64,000 bases of DNA from Candidatus Saccharibacteria bacterium GW2011_GWC2_48_9 (GTDB lineage Bacteria > Patescibacteriota > Saccharimonadia > Saccharimonadales > Saccharimonadaceae): assembly GCA_001003725.1 (NCBI GenBank), contig LCPR01000005.1, positions 62,001 to 126,000 of the forward strand. The letters are read 5' to 3'. Under the pieces are notes generated by a model, which was not told the DNA's origin, searched no databases, and saw only the letters and a program-made list of their open reading frames with translations. Below are positions 1-6,962 of the stretch, one piece after another; position 1 is the stretch's first letter, and every line of letters starts with the position of its first letter. Position numbers and translations under genes: made by a program.

Positions 1-145
1 TAAATATCTTAACTGTACGCAGTTGCTTATTTTTGGCGTGCTCTTGCAGTAGGCTCTCCTGAGCGTTCAGGGAGTAGCCTTCTTCTTCCTGTGTCTTACT
101 GGACACTCGTGCGAGTAAAACTGCACGGTTTTGCTTTGAAATCAT
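1..145 (-). CDS. Large serine recombinase, N-terminal fragment (runs off left edge)
   Basis: Only the first 48 residues are in the window; the frame continues past position 1. They match the start of the resolvase/invertase catalytic domain: a strand AVLLARVSS (residues 8-16) holds the R-V-S-S signature with the likely nucleophilic Ser15, followed by T-Q-E-E-E-G-Y-S-L-N-A-Q, the spacing typical of large serine integrases. Family knowledge: these enzymes form a covalent serine-DNA link and integrate or excise phages and mobile elements. The ATG at 145 is the only good start. The gene points the same way as the three small genes to its right, so it may end an integration or regulation module. 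Total size, and whether it is intact, cannot be seen. Confidence 0.8.
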   Translation of the reverse strand, partial: MISKQNRAVLLARVSSKTQEEEGYSLNAQESLLQEHAKNKQLRTVKIF

Positions 146-163
146 TATATATCTTTCTGCCGT

Positions 164-262
164 CCAAAAAGGGACAGCCTGTTGCACACAACCCCGAAAG
201 ATTGTACAGACTGCCCCTTTTCAGGACAGAAAATAAAAAGTCTTTCGGATAAGTTGTGTGCA
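164..262. repeat. Two interleaved inverted repeats upstream of the serine recombinase
   Basis: Arm A (167-181) pairs with A' (207-221) at 13 of 15 positions. Arm B (183-201, containing TGCACACAAC and CCGAAAGA) pairs with B' (241-262, containing TCTTTCGG and GTTGTGTGCA). The order is A-B-A'-B', a pseudoknot-like arrangement if transcribed. The segment lies between the recombinase start and the next gene, where attachment sites or integrase operators often sit. The pairing is seen directly; a role as att site or regulatory element is inference. Confidence 0.5.
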
Positions 263-277
263 GTAACTATTATACTC

Positions 278-574
278 TTAAGGTTCGTCAAAATACAGTG
301 CTAGATAGAGATCCGTAAGGGCATTTCCTATCTGTTCTGCTTGCTCGATTGTAATAGCTTTATCCATCTCTTCGCGGAGTATATTGCGGAGTGAAAGATA
401 GTCGTATTTATCGCTAAGAATCTTTATAGAAGTATCTATATCTGGGTGGATCTTTAATGCTTTATCTTTATTAGGAGGAACCTTTATAGAGGTATCTTTA
501 TATATAGAGATATCTTGAGATAAAGTTCTATTAAGTAAAGATTTGTCAGGTAATTTAGTATCATTGGTTTTCAT
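278..574 (-). CDS. Hypothetical protein, small, accessory region
   Basis: A 98-residue protein that I do not recognise. The N-terminal half is lysine- and isoleucine-rich with a loosely repeated pattern (DISIYKDTSIK, then DIDTSIKI). The C-terminal half is probably helical (LREEMDKAITIEQAEQIGNALTDL). No signal peptide or membrane segment is visible. ATG at 574 is preferred; a TTG six codons upstream is possible. It overlaps the 3' end of the upstream minus-strand gene by 14 bases, so the two are probably co-transcribed and translationally coupled. The AT-rich composition matches the rest of the accessory block. Its place between a serine recombinase and small regulators suggests a mobile-element accessory role, which is inference only. 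Confidence 0.55.
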   Translation of the reverse strand: MKTNDTKLPDKSLLNRTLSQDISIYKDTSIKVPPNKDKALKIHPDIDTSIKILSDKYDYLSLRNILREEMDKAITIEQAEQIGNALTDLYLALYFDEP

Positions 575-923
575 CGGGCCATACCTTGTCAAGCTGTCGC
601 TTTAATTTCTCTTGACTCCAATCTTCAGGATCGTCCAGTTCAGTAGGGGTATCGTAAGATTGCTCGAGCTTTACGGCTTCAGTGCACGCCTGGTGTATCT
701 CGCTCCATAACGTTTCCTTCTTGTTAAATTCCGCTGGATAAATCTTTTTATAGCCTATTTTTATCACTGGTGGATAGGTGATCCATTCTTCGTGTTGATC
801 GTTAGGCGGAAACACTAAGACACCGTTTAGAAACATACCGAGATCAAGTACGGATACTTTTACCCGGAAGCCGTCGTTCACGGGTTTGTGAATCTGCACC
901 TCTATGATGTGCAAGTTGCTCAT
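561..923 (-). CDS. Hypothetical protein, accessory region
   Basis: A 120-residue soluble protein of unknown function. The start is ATG at 923, preceded by an AGAGGAAAAG ribosome site; a longer frame starting at 998 has no such support. The N-terminus is a run of beta strands (HIIEVQIHKPV, FRVKVSVLDLGMFLNGVLVF) followed by a proline-aromatic segment and acidic helices ending in DPEDWSQEKLKRQLDKVWPDENQ. The layout loosely recalls small SpoVG-like nucleic-acid-binding proteins, but I see no decisive motif and make no such assignment. It lies between the HTH-like gene at 1057-1608 and the small gene at 278-574, all on the minus strand and pointing towards the serine recombinase. Confidence 0.6.
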   Translation of the reverse strand: MSNLHIIEVQIHKPVNDGFRVKVSVLDLGMFLNGVLVFPPNDQHEEWITYPPVIKIGYKKIYPAEFNKKETLWSEIHQACTEAVKLEQSYDTPTELDDPEDWSQEKLKRQLDKVWPDENQ

Positions 924-1056
924 ATGACTTTTCCTCTTTTTTAAGAAATGAAAAGTCCCCGCTACTTGCACCGCAAACGGGGACATTTCAGGGTGCAAGT
1001 ACTATGTACCACTATATTTAGCAGATAAAACTTACACGCATAGTGTTAGAAAAGTC

Positions 1057-1608
1057 TTATTTAATGCTTTTCTTGTGCTCGGACACTATTGTGCGTATAT
1101 TTGGCTCTTCAATATCAATACCGTTATCCAAAAGGTAGTCTGCAATCTGTTTGTACGACAAACCATCATTTAACCGTCTGCTTATGATGAGACTTCTACG
1201 AACTGAGGCACGAGCGTTCACTCTTTGTTTGCCTTCAGGCTTTTTAGTCTTGTATTTAATACGAATAAATTCAGAAAGCTCTTCTTTTGTGGTTAGCGGC
1301 GAAGCATTGATGATAGTCTTGTCACTTTCGTGACATATAACGATAGGTTCAATCTGGTCAACTACTTCTATTAGAGCAGGTGTCGGGGTTGAGTAGTACC
1401 TGACAACTGCATTCCAGCACTCATTCGGCAGTCCATAACGTTTCGCACAGTCTAGAATCTTATCAATCATCTGTTGGTTTGTCAGAATAGAATCATCAGA
1501 ACGAGTGATTATAGGGCGGATTTCATTATAAACTAATTCACTTCGAATAAAATCATACCAAAGTACGACGAAACGCTTCTTCCAGAGAGGTATTGCGGGG
1601 CTATTCAC
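1057..1608 (-). CDS. Putative DNA-binding protein with C-terminal helix-turn-helix-like region
   Basis: A 183-residue protein. The C-terminal 45 residues (SRRLNDGLSYKQIADYLLD, then IEEPNIRTIVSEHKKSIK) have the pattern of a helix-turn-helix, with 'SYKQIADYL' as the likely first helix. A basic stretch (KYKTKKPEGKQRVNARASVRRS) lies just before it. The N-terminal two thirds resemble nothing I know. The start is GTG at 1608; a TATAAT box (on the minus strand, about 1615-1620) lies only a few bases upstream and no Shine-Dalgarno site is present, so the mRNA is probably leaderless. Being the first gene of the minus-strand set leading to the serine recombinase, it could be the element's regulator; this is inferred from position and fold. 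Confidence 0.6.
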   Translation of the reverse strand: MNSPAIPLWKKRFVVLWYDFIRSELVYNEIRPIITRSDDSILTNQQMIDKILDCAKRYGLPNECWNAVVRYYSTPTPALIEVVDQIEPIVICHESDKTIINASPLTTKEELSEFIRIKYKTKKPEGKQRVNARASVRRSLIISRRLNDGLSYKQIADYLLDNGIDIEEPNIRTIVSEHKKSIK

Positions 1609-1775
1609 TTGGTTATATTATAAACTTTTTCTATGCAAGATAGTACCCCCTAGTACTCCTTCTGTCTCTATAAGTCCCCGAAGTCTATTTCTATTTTTAT
1701 ATACGATTAGGTATCTATGGTACAGGTGTACGAGGCAAGTAAATGATAACGTCGGTAATATTTTTGTATTTCGGG

Positions 1776-1945
1776 TATAATCAACAACAAGACTTGCACA
1801 AGTCTACGACCTAACCCCCTTTATGGGGCACGGTTAATAAAATCCATCGTGAAATAACAGCTCGTCATAGGGTTACTATTTCACGATGGTCATACTGGAA
1901 ACGGTATCGGAGCTTAGGCTTCGCTCTGTGGCGAGCTTTTTAGTT
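1776..1945 (+). ncRNA. Candidate structured transcript (small RNA or leader)
   Basis: The gap 1609-1978 contains a TATAAT box at 1776-1781 followed by successive hairpins: AAGACTTG-CA-CAAGTCT-type (about 1789-1806), a C/G-rich stem around CCCC-TTTAT-GGGG (1815-1827), a perfect 13-bp stem 1844-1856 / 1877-1889, and a bulged GC stem (about 1918-1936) running into a T-rich stretch (TTTTTAG) like an intrinsic terminator. GGCACGG followed by AATAA-type sequence occurs on both sides of the main stem (about 1827 and 1947). A small membrane-protein gene starts 34 bases downstream, so this could instead be a regulatory leader. No known RNA family is recognised. Confidence 0.35.
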
Positions 1946-1978
1946 TGGCACGGATCAATAACTTAACAGGAGATTATA

Positions 1979-2149
1979 ATGCTACAAGTAGGGATCATAT
2001 TGATAATGGGTGCAACGCTTTATTCACGAGTTAAACACCCAGTCTTAACAACACCAGACGGCGGGACAAAGAAAAGAATGCGCCCTGCATTATATTGGAC
2101 GTTTATGGCCATTGGATTACTTTTAGTAGTTGCAATTTCACTCGGCTAA
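1979..2149 (+). CDS. Small two-helix membrane protein (56 aa)
   Basis: A 56-residue protein made of a short hydrophobic N-terminal helix (LQVGIILIMGATL), a polar loop rich in lysine, arginine and glycine (HPVLTTPDGGTKKRMRP), and a second hydrophobic helix (ALYWTFMAIGLLLVVAISL). An AACAGGAGAT ribosome site sits just upstream of the ATG. The next gene starts 36 bases downstream in the same direction, so they are probably one transcript. Function unknown; small two-helix proteins in accessory cassettes are sometimes toxins, holin-like proteins or membrane sensors, but nothing here decides between these. Confidence 0.6.
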   Translation: MLQVGIILIMGATLYSRVKHPVLTTPDGGTKKRMRPALYWTFMAIGLLLVVAISLG

Positions 2150-2184
2150 TCAAAACGCATAGCGTATTAGAAAGGGTTATGTAG

Positions 2185-3126
2185 ATGGGGTTATTCTCTA
2201 AAAAATATTCAGTGGATACATTAGTTCAGTTAGCAATTGATCAGTGGAATAAAAAGATAAGCGCTAAATCAGATCATAAGAAAATGCTCTTAGAAGCAGA
2301 TATTAAAGGTTTAGAATTTCTTTCAAAACTTGTTAATGAATCAGAGGGTAGTAAAGACAGCAAGTACAGCAAATGGCTAATAAACGAAATCAATCAAGCT
2401 ATTCATACGGATCTTTCGAGAGTTATGTTTATGGGCTCTGTTAGTAGTTGTCTTGCGCTTACTGACGAGAAAACTGCACCTAAAGAATTACGAAGTCTAT
2501 CAACCTCAGAATCTTTTCATACCGTATATATGGCAGGTCTACATTCATTTCGATCTACGCCATTAGTAAGTCTAGAAGATAGTATTAGAAAGTCAGAGAC
2601 GGATAGCATCATTAATTCTGATGAGTCAACAGATAAAGATATTCAGCATATCATCAAGACCTATGATAGCGTGTACGAAGAATATTCCGATATATTGATT
2701 AACGAAAAACTTGCGTATCTAATTAAAAAGCACCCTAAGCTGACAGAAGGTATTCAGCTTTGGTTTATAGTACTTCTATACGCCACTGCGTCCCTCTCTA
2801 ATCCTTCCGAAGAAAGTCTTAACCAACCGACTAATCTTATGTCACTATTCCTTATTAAGAAATACCCCATTAGTGAGCTCTCTAAGGTATCTGACCTTAT
2901 TAGCCCGCATATACAAATGCTTTCCGATGCTAGCGAGAGTGGAAATCTCAAAGACTATGAAGAATTATTCAGTAGTTGTTTATATGCATACGATGAAAAC
3001 GCAAAAGAGTATATTAATGAAGCCTTAACAGAATTATCTGGCGAAAAGCTAATTAGCGTACAGGAGGCTGTCGTAAACAATTTTCTATTGCTATGGGAGA
3101 GGATTAATTTAAACACTGGCCAGTAA
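2185..3126 (+). CDS. Hypothetical helical protein, accessory cassette
   Basis: A 313-residue, largely alpha-helical protein that I cannot assign. It begins MGLFSKKYSVDTLVQLAIDQW and is rich in Ser, Glu and Lys. One moderately hydrophobic stretch (IQLWFIVLLYATASL, about residues 191-205) could be a buried helix or a weak membrane segment. No nucleotide-binding, nuclease or protease motif is visible. GAAAGGG lies just upstream of the ATG. The sequence before it (ACGCATAGCGTATTAGAAAG) resembles one near 1035-1052 in front of a minus-strand gene. It sits between the small membrane protein and another unknown gene in the same direction, forming a three-gene cassette next to a serine recombinase. 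Confidence 0.65.
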   Translation: MGLFSKKYSVDTLVQLAIDQWNKKISAKSDHKKMLLEADIKGLEFLSKLVNESEGSKDSKYSKWLINEINQAIHTDLSRVMFMGSVSSCLALTDEKTAPKELRSLSTSESFHTVYMAGLHSFRSTPLVSLEDSIRKSETDSIINSDESTDKDIQHIIKTYDSVYEEYSDILINEKLAYLIKKHPKLTEGIQLWFIVLLYATASLSNPSEESLNQPTNLMSLFLIKKYPISELSKVSDLISPHIQMLSDASESGNLKDYEELFSSCLYAYDENAKEYINEALTELSGEKLISVQEAVVNNFLLLWERINLNTGQ

Positions 3127-3158
3127 CCTCGGCTTCAGAAAGCGTTATATTACTAACT

Positions 3159-3803
3159 ATGACAAAGCTTCTATTGATACATAACTCTGACAATCTTTTT
3201 GAAACGCATAGAGTGCGGGAAGGTAGTGAGCGACCTGTCTTTCATTGGTACACGGATCGGTTTGTGTCATTTCAGGGTACGCAAAAGTACCTATACATCT
3301 TCCTTGTTGATCCGATAGAGGATAGCGTAGAACTAAGATCAAGAAGCCAAGATCAGGGCTTTAACGGACTTCATAAAGACTTTTTGCATTATAAAGCTTG
3401 GATTGAAGGTAGACACGATGAAGAATGTTGGTGTGTTTCAAGAAACCTCGGCTATGCAGAGTCTGGTATTGCTATGACATTTAGTAACATTAAACCAGTG
3501 GTTACGTTGATGAATCGATATTATGGCTCAAGCCGTGAAGAGTGGATGGCGACGGACTTCGAGATCATATCTCCTGTAAAACCCTTCAGTAAGCGTGTTA
3601 TAAAGCTTTTTAATAAGCCTTACGACGAACTGCACAAATGGGAGCCTACACCTTTCGCTGATATACCTGAGCTTGTAGATCTCATTCCTGAGCTAAAAGA
3701 CGCTTATCCAATAAAAGAACTGAAGCGCGGAGAAGATGCTAAGTACCATTACGATAAATGGAACCCTATGAGCACAGTAAAAGAAGGTGTTTGGTGGATA
3801 TAA
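3159..3803 (+). CDS. Hypothetical protein, accessory cassette
   Basis: A 214-residue protein of unknown function, rich in aromatic residues (Trp, Tyr, Phe) and probably soluble. It starts with a beta strand (TKLLLIHNSDNLF) and contains W/H/D/E-rich stretches (EGRHDEECWCVSRN, ELHKWEPTPFADIPELVDLIPELKDAYPIKELKRG). No catalytic signature can be named. A TATATT box (3146-3151) lies seven bases before the ATG, so it may have its own leaderless transcript as well as read-through from the gene 32 bases upstream. It ends the plus-strand accessory cassette. Confidence 0.6.
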   Translation: MTKLLLIHNSDNLFETHRVREGSERPVFHWYTDRFVSFQGTQKYLYIFLVDPIEDSVELRSRSQDQGFNGLHKDFLHYKAWIEGRHDEECWCVSRNLGYAESGIAMTFSNIKPVVTLMNRYYGSSREEWMATDFEIISPVKPFSKRVIKLFNKPYDELHKWEPTPFADIPELVDLIPELKDAYPIKELKRGEDAKYHYDKWNPMSTVKEGVWWI

Positions 3804-3889
3804 GCAAAAATAACCACAAAATACTACATTTCGACAGAGGCTAGCATCTTAACCGCTCATCGCTTAATTGATAAGAAATGATAACTAAA

Positions 3890-3901
3890 AGTAACGTTAC
3901 T
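3890..3901. promoter_or_regulatory. 12-bp perfect palindrome between convergent genes
   Basis: AGTAACGTTACT is a perfect palindrome in the 163-base gap between the converging genes at 3159-3803 and 3967-4383. It could be a binding site for a dimeric protein. It is short enough to arise by chance and has no associated promoter. Confidence 0.2.
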
Positions 3902-3966
3902 AGAAAACGTGATCATTCCCGCATACCTCTACCTCAAGTGATCTTTACTAATGGTACAGCACATAA

Positions 3967-4383
3967 TTAGACAGGGATCGGAAAGTCTTGAACGAAATTT
4001 TCTAAACTATTAGGCTTGTCTTTGAGATTCACCAGAATCATATTCTCCAGAGCATTATTCTGTTCCAAAATCATCTTTTCACCGTAGAGAAGATTGTCAT
4101 CAAACCATATAAATGGTTGATCCAGGTCAATACCTTCAGTCTTCGCTACATTCCACTTTGTAGGCTTAATGTGTCCCATAGCCTTTAGTGTTTGTTCATT
4201 GCCTACAAACTGCTTTAAGTAGCTTATTACGCTATCGTTGGATCCTTTGCAGTGTGTGGTTAGCCAATACACATTACCCTGATGTTTATCATCTAGGTAC
4301 GCAATAAAGCTATCTAAACCTATAGCGGACTTACCGTTGCTCAAAAGCACGCCATCAATATCTAAGTAAATGTTTGGACTCAT
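3967..4383 (-). CDS. HAD-like hydrolase, small
   Basis: A 138-residue protein with the haloacid dehalogenase motif I near the N-terminus (IYLDIDGVLL; the two aspartates are the nucleophile and acid/base in this family). WLTTHC fits motif II and FIWFDDN fits the C-terminal acidic motif. Family members are mostly phosphatases acting on small molecules or nucleotides; the substrate is unknown. The start is the second of two adjacent ATGs (4383), because a TATACT box on the minus strand (4390-4395) lies six bases before it, the spacing seen for many genes in this window. The ATG at 4386 would add one residue. Confidence 0.75.
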   Translation of the reverse strand: MSPNIYLDIDGVLLSNGKSAIGLDSFIAYLDDKHQGNVYWLTTHCKGSNDSVISYLKQFVGNEQTLKAMGHIKPTKWNVAKTEGIDLDQPFIWFDDNLLYGEKMILEQNNALENMILVNLKDKPNSLENFVQDFPIPV

Positions 4384-4482
4384 CATATAAGTATAGTTTA
4401 ATTCTAGTAGTATTTGAATTAGCTAACTAAAGCAAGTTCGTCGCTAGTAATAGTTCGAAATACTGACTCTATGTCCAGCCAT

Positions 4483-4520
4483 GAAAAAAGTCTTAGATCT
4501 TCTGATTTAGGACTTTTTTC
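4483..4520. terminator. Intrinsic terminator and contents of the 4384-4724 gap
   Basis: GAAAAAAGTC (4483-4492) pairs with GACTTTTTTC (4511-4520), an A/T-flanked stem able to end transcription in either direction. The rest of the 340-base gap holds a second hairpin (CCCGAA 4545-4550 with TTCGGG 4570-4575, plus inner TTTTAC/GTAAAA) and no convincing gene. Confidence 0.5.
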
Positions 4521-4724
4521 TTTGTCCTAGGTTGCGGCTCAGCCCCCGAATGTTTTTACGGAGTAAAAGTTCGGGTGGTTCGGCACAGTGCAGCTGACTG
4601 CGATATTTCCTCCACTCCAACAAGTATAGTCATTATGAGTATTGGGGCGTATGTGCGCGCTTGGCTTAGCGTATTGTCTTTGCTCCTGCAAGCTGTCGAT
4701 GTGTATTATGATATACTGCTACAC

Positions 4725-5154
4725 ATGAAATCTAAGTATGTTGCTATTATTGCCACCGGCTTTCTCTTGATAGCTACTGGTCTAATGGTCGTTATCCCTA
4801 TTCAGACAAATGCTGATGATTGTGGACTAGGGGAGAGGTTCAGTCTTGCGCGCGGTCAATACGAAGAATTTAAAAAAGCCGAGGATATTAGTAATAATTC
4901 TTTTAGCATGTCCAATGGTGCATGTCCTGCTTATAATCATGATTATGTTAAAAATCGTTTGTATATTTTATAGAATCATCTTGCAATATCACCCAAAACA
5001 CATCCAGTATTCCCAGTCAATCCTAAAGAATGTTGCCTTGATAGAGCGGGTGTCTGATACACGAGGTTATATGACATTTCGTAATCTAGAAGAAATTACG
5101 TCAGACGAAGAGGAGATTGTGCGAACAATTCGTAAATGGCTTGTCCTAGTATAG
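4725..5154 (+). pseudogene. Decayed gene for a small secreted or membrane-anchored protein
   Basis: The frame starting at ATG 4725 encodes a signal-anchor helix (KYVAIIATGFLLIATGLMVVI) and a short extracellular part with cysteines, then meets TAG at 4971-4973. The same frame stays open for another 28 codons with plausible coding sequence until TGA at 5058. From about 5030 a +1 frame continues with a well-formed end (TRGYMTFRNLEEITSDEEE...IRKWL) to a stop at 5154. The simplest reading is one gene carrying a nonsense mutation and a frameshift. A TATACT box (4712-4717) lies seven bases before the ATG. The intact 82-residue first part may still be made. Family not recognised. Confidence 0.45.
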
Positions 5155-5253
5155 GTGCTGTAGGCTCGTAGTGGTTATGGAACGTCGGTGCAGTAGATTG
5201 TGGCATTGCATACGTGAGATGTTTTTGCACTTGGGTTGTTGTATAGTCATGAT

Positions 5254-5508
5254 ATGAAAACAAAGAAAAAGATATTGATCATAGTAGCAATCATAGCTAT
5301 GCCATTTATTGGACTTGGTATAGTGATGCAGGCGGCATACTATTCTGAAACGATTAGTTATATACACTGTTCGGGAGATGATTGTAGCGATGGCGTGAGG
5401 GTGGATGTATACAAGAACATTCCCTCGGAAGGTGTATGTAAGCTGTATGGAGGAAGTCCGCTCCACGCTGGGCATCAGTCGCGATATACGGGTTGCGAAG
5501 CTAAGTAG
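5254..5508 (+). CDS. Small secreted or membrane-anchored cysteine-containing protein
   Basis: An 84-residue protein: a basic N-terminus (MKTKKK), a hydrophobic signal or anchor helix (ILIIVAIIAMPFIGLGIVM), and a short extracellular part with four cysteines (HCSGDDC, EGVCKLYGG, TGCEAK) that could form two disulfides. The ATG at 5254 is chosen over one six codons upstream because the signal sequence then starts with lysines and a TATAGT box (5242-5247) lies six bases before it. Function unknown. It belongs to a group of small membrane-anchored genes in the same direction (4725-6776). Confidence 0.6.
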   Translation: MKTKKKILIIVAIIAMPFIGLGIVMQAAYYSETISYIHCSGDDCSDGVRVDVYKNIPSEGVCKLYGGSPLHAGHQSRYTGCEAK

Positions 5509-5602
5509 GACTCCTGGTCAACTTCTACATTTGAGTGTCGTTTTGTAGTAGTAGCTTAACGCGTCTGATAAAAGGTTATTATTTTTGTTACAATAGGGCC
5601 AT

Positions 5603-5863
5603 ATGGCAAAACAAGATGATTTACTACAAAGAATTGAAGCGATAGAAAGGCGCAACGAAGCGGTGACGCTGGATAAGAAGTGGGAGACAAGCTGGGTGCG
5701 CAGGGTGTCGATTATTATGTTCACCTACATAGTCGTACTAGCGTATTTATTTGTCATCGGCAATGAAAATCCTTGGATTAATGCGATTGTTCCACCTGTT
5801 GGATTCTTTCTCTCTACGTTAGCCCTCGGTTGGCTACGGAAGAACTGGCAAGAGCAATATTAA
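5603..5863 (+). CDS. Conserved small membrane protein with coiled coil and two helices
   Basis: An 86-residue protein: an amphipathic coiled-coil-like start (DDLLQRIEAIERRNEAVTLDK), W-E-T-S-W, then two membrane helices (IIMFTYIVVLAYLFVI and WINAIVPPVGFFLSTLAL) and a basic end (WLRKNWQEQY). I recall similar short proteins with the 'ENPWxNAIVP' hairpin from many bacteria and Patescibacteria, but know no function. A TACAAT box at 5589-5594 ends eight bases before the ATG and no Shine-Dalgarno site is present, so it is probably leaderless and separately transcribed. Confidence 0.65.
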   Translation: MAKQDDLLQRIEAIERRNEAVTLDKKWETSWVRRVSIIMFTYIVVLAYLFVIGNENPWINAIVPPVGFFLSTLALGWLRKNWQEQY

Positions 5864-6003
5864 CTCGCTAGTGTATATATACCCCCCGAGTAGAGGTGCG
5901 TTTAGATATACTACGCAAGCTTGAAGACGGTACTTGCACTTTGCCGTCACCATAAGCGTAAAGTTTTACCCTAAATGTATCTTTCATTTGTTATGATTAT
6001 GTT

Positions 6004-6585
6004 ATGACAAAAAAACAAACCTCTCGGAAACGTTCATTCGCGCTAGATAGTACATTTATTCTTTGGGTGATCATTTTATTGTTGGTCGTGGCGCAAGGTC
6101 TAAGCGCATGGCATATAACGAAATTGAAAGAGTACAGCGATAACTCTGATATATCAATGAGTTTCTTGCTAAGGAATGCTGAAGAAGACCGCTATAAATA
6201 CCCCGTTATAGATATTTCGGAAAATAGAGTTTACATACCCGAGGCTCGGATATACCTGCCATTGAACGATACAAGTCGTAACCTGAGGTACGAGTACACT
6301 AAGCATGGCGCTGATTTTAAATCGAGAATATTGTACATCAGCGACTCATCAGTGGTTGGTAGGCAAACTGATGAACGATACGCGTCGTGCGACAAAGTAG
6401 TTACGTTGTCACCTCGTACTGACGCACAGCCAGTGATCGGTAGCGTTGTTGGTAGTATCGTGCCAACAAAAGACGGTCTGCGAGATATTTACATGCATCC
6501 TAGCGAAGGCTGCGGTGGTAAAGAGTGGTATGCAAATATGAGTCAGAAACTAGCGGAAGTAGTGAAAGAGGCAAAGAGTTATTAG
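6004..6585 (+). CDS. Membrane-anchored extracellular hypothetical protein
   Basis: A 193-residue protein with a basic cytoplasmic start (TKKQTSRKRS), one membrane helix (ILWVIILLLVVAQGLSAW, about residues 19-36) and an extracellular domain of about 155 residues rich in beta-forming segments (ISENRVYIPEARIYLPL, SRILYISDSSVV). Cysteines at YASCDK and SEGCGG may form a disulfide. Family not recognised. A TATGAT box (5992-5997) ends six bases before the ATG, again suggesting a leaderless mRNA. The next small gene starts 8 bases after its stop and is probably co-transcribed. Confidence 0.65.
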   Translation: MTKKQTSRKRSFALDSTFILWVIILLLVVAQGLSAWHITKLKEYSDNSDISMSFLLRNAEEDRYKYPVIDISENRVYIPEARIYLPLNDTSRNLRYEYTKHGADFKSRILYISDSSVVGRQTDERYASCDKVVTLSPRTDAQPVIGSVVGSIVPTKDGLRDIYMHPSEGCGGKEWYANMSQKLAEVVKEAKSY

Positions 6586-6593
6586 GGTCTGGT

Positions 6594-6776
6594 ATGCAGT
6601 TTGATATCCTTTTCGCAGTCGCGGTTATTTTACTGGGAATACGATTGCCGTCGTATATGCGTAGAATGCAGATGCCTATCGGCGAGCGACTAATGTTTGT
6701 TATTGGTGCATTTGTAATTTTAGTGAGTGCGTGGTTGGCCTGGCGTATTATAGGCGTCCTCGCAAGCTTTGTGTAA
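6594..6776 (+). CDS. Small two-helix membrane protein (60 aa)
   Basis: A 60-residue protein with two hydrophobic helices (FDILFAVAVILLGIRL and LMFVIGAFVILVSAWLAWRIIGVL) joined by a short basic loop (PSYMRRMQMPIGER). The ATG at 6594 starts the hydrophobic protein; the longer open frame from 6525 overlaps the upstream gene and is not needed. It lies 8 bases after the preceding gene, so both probably act or are expressed together. Function unknown. Confidence 0.55.
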   Translation: MQFDILFAVAVILLGIRLPSYMRRMQMPIGERLMFVIGAFVILVSAWLAWRIIGVLASFV

Positions 6777-6962
6777 GCGTTTACGCTGCGGTATATGTTG
6801 GCGAGCGTGCTTTAGTCTGTGAACATACGGGCGCTACGTAGCTTCAATATATTGTAATATAATTAGAAATATTGTATAGTACACATGATCTTTAACAATC
6901 AGTGCTAAGCTATAGACTTCTCGTCTAGATGCTTGCAGACCATTCTACAGGAGAGGCCTACC

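Noticed and set aside
1035-1052. Short similarity between 1035-1052 and 2155-2175 (ACGCATAG...TAGAAA) as recombination repeats
   Set aside because: The match is short and imperfect and partly coincides with a ribosome site, so chance or shared leader use is enough.
4545-4575. Possible tRNA fragment or attachment site near TTCGGG-GG-TTCGG
   Set aside because: The hairpin has no T-arm or acceptor-stem geometry and no matching repeat at the recombinase end.
4575-4724. Longer N-terminus for the gene starting at 4725
   Set aside because: The extra 50 codons lack coding character, and the TATACT box and basic signal start fit ATG 4725.
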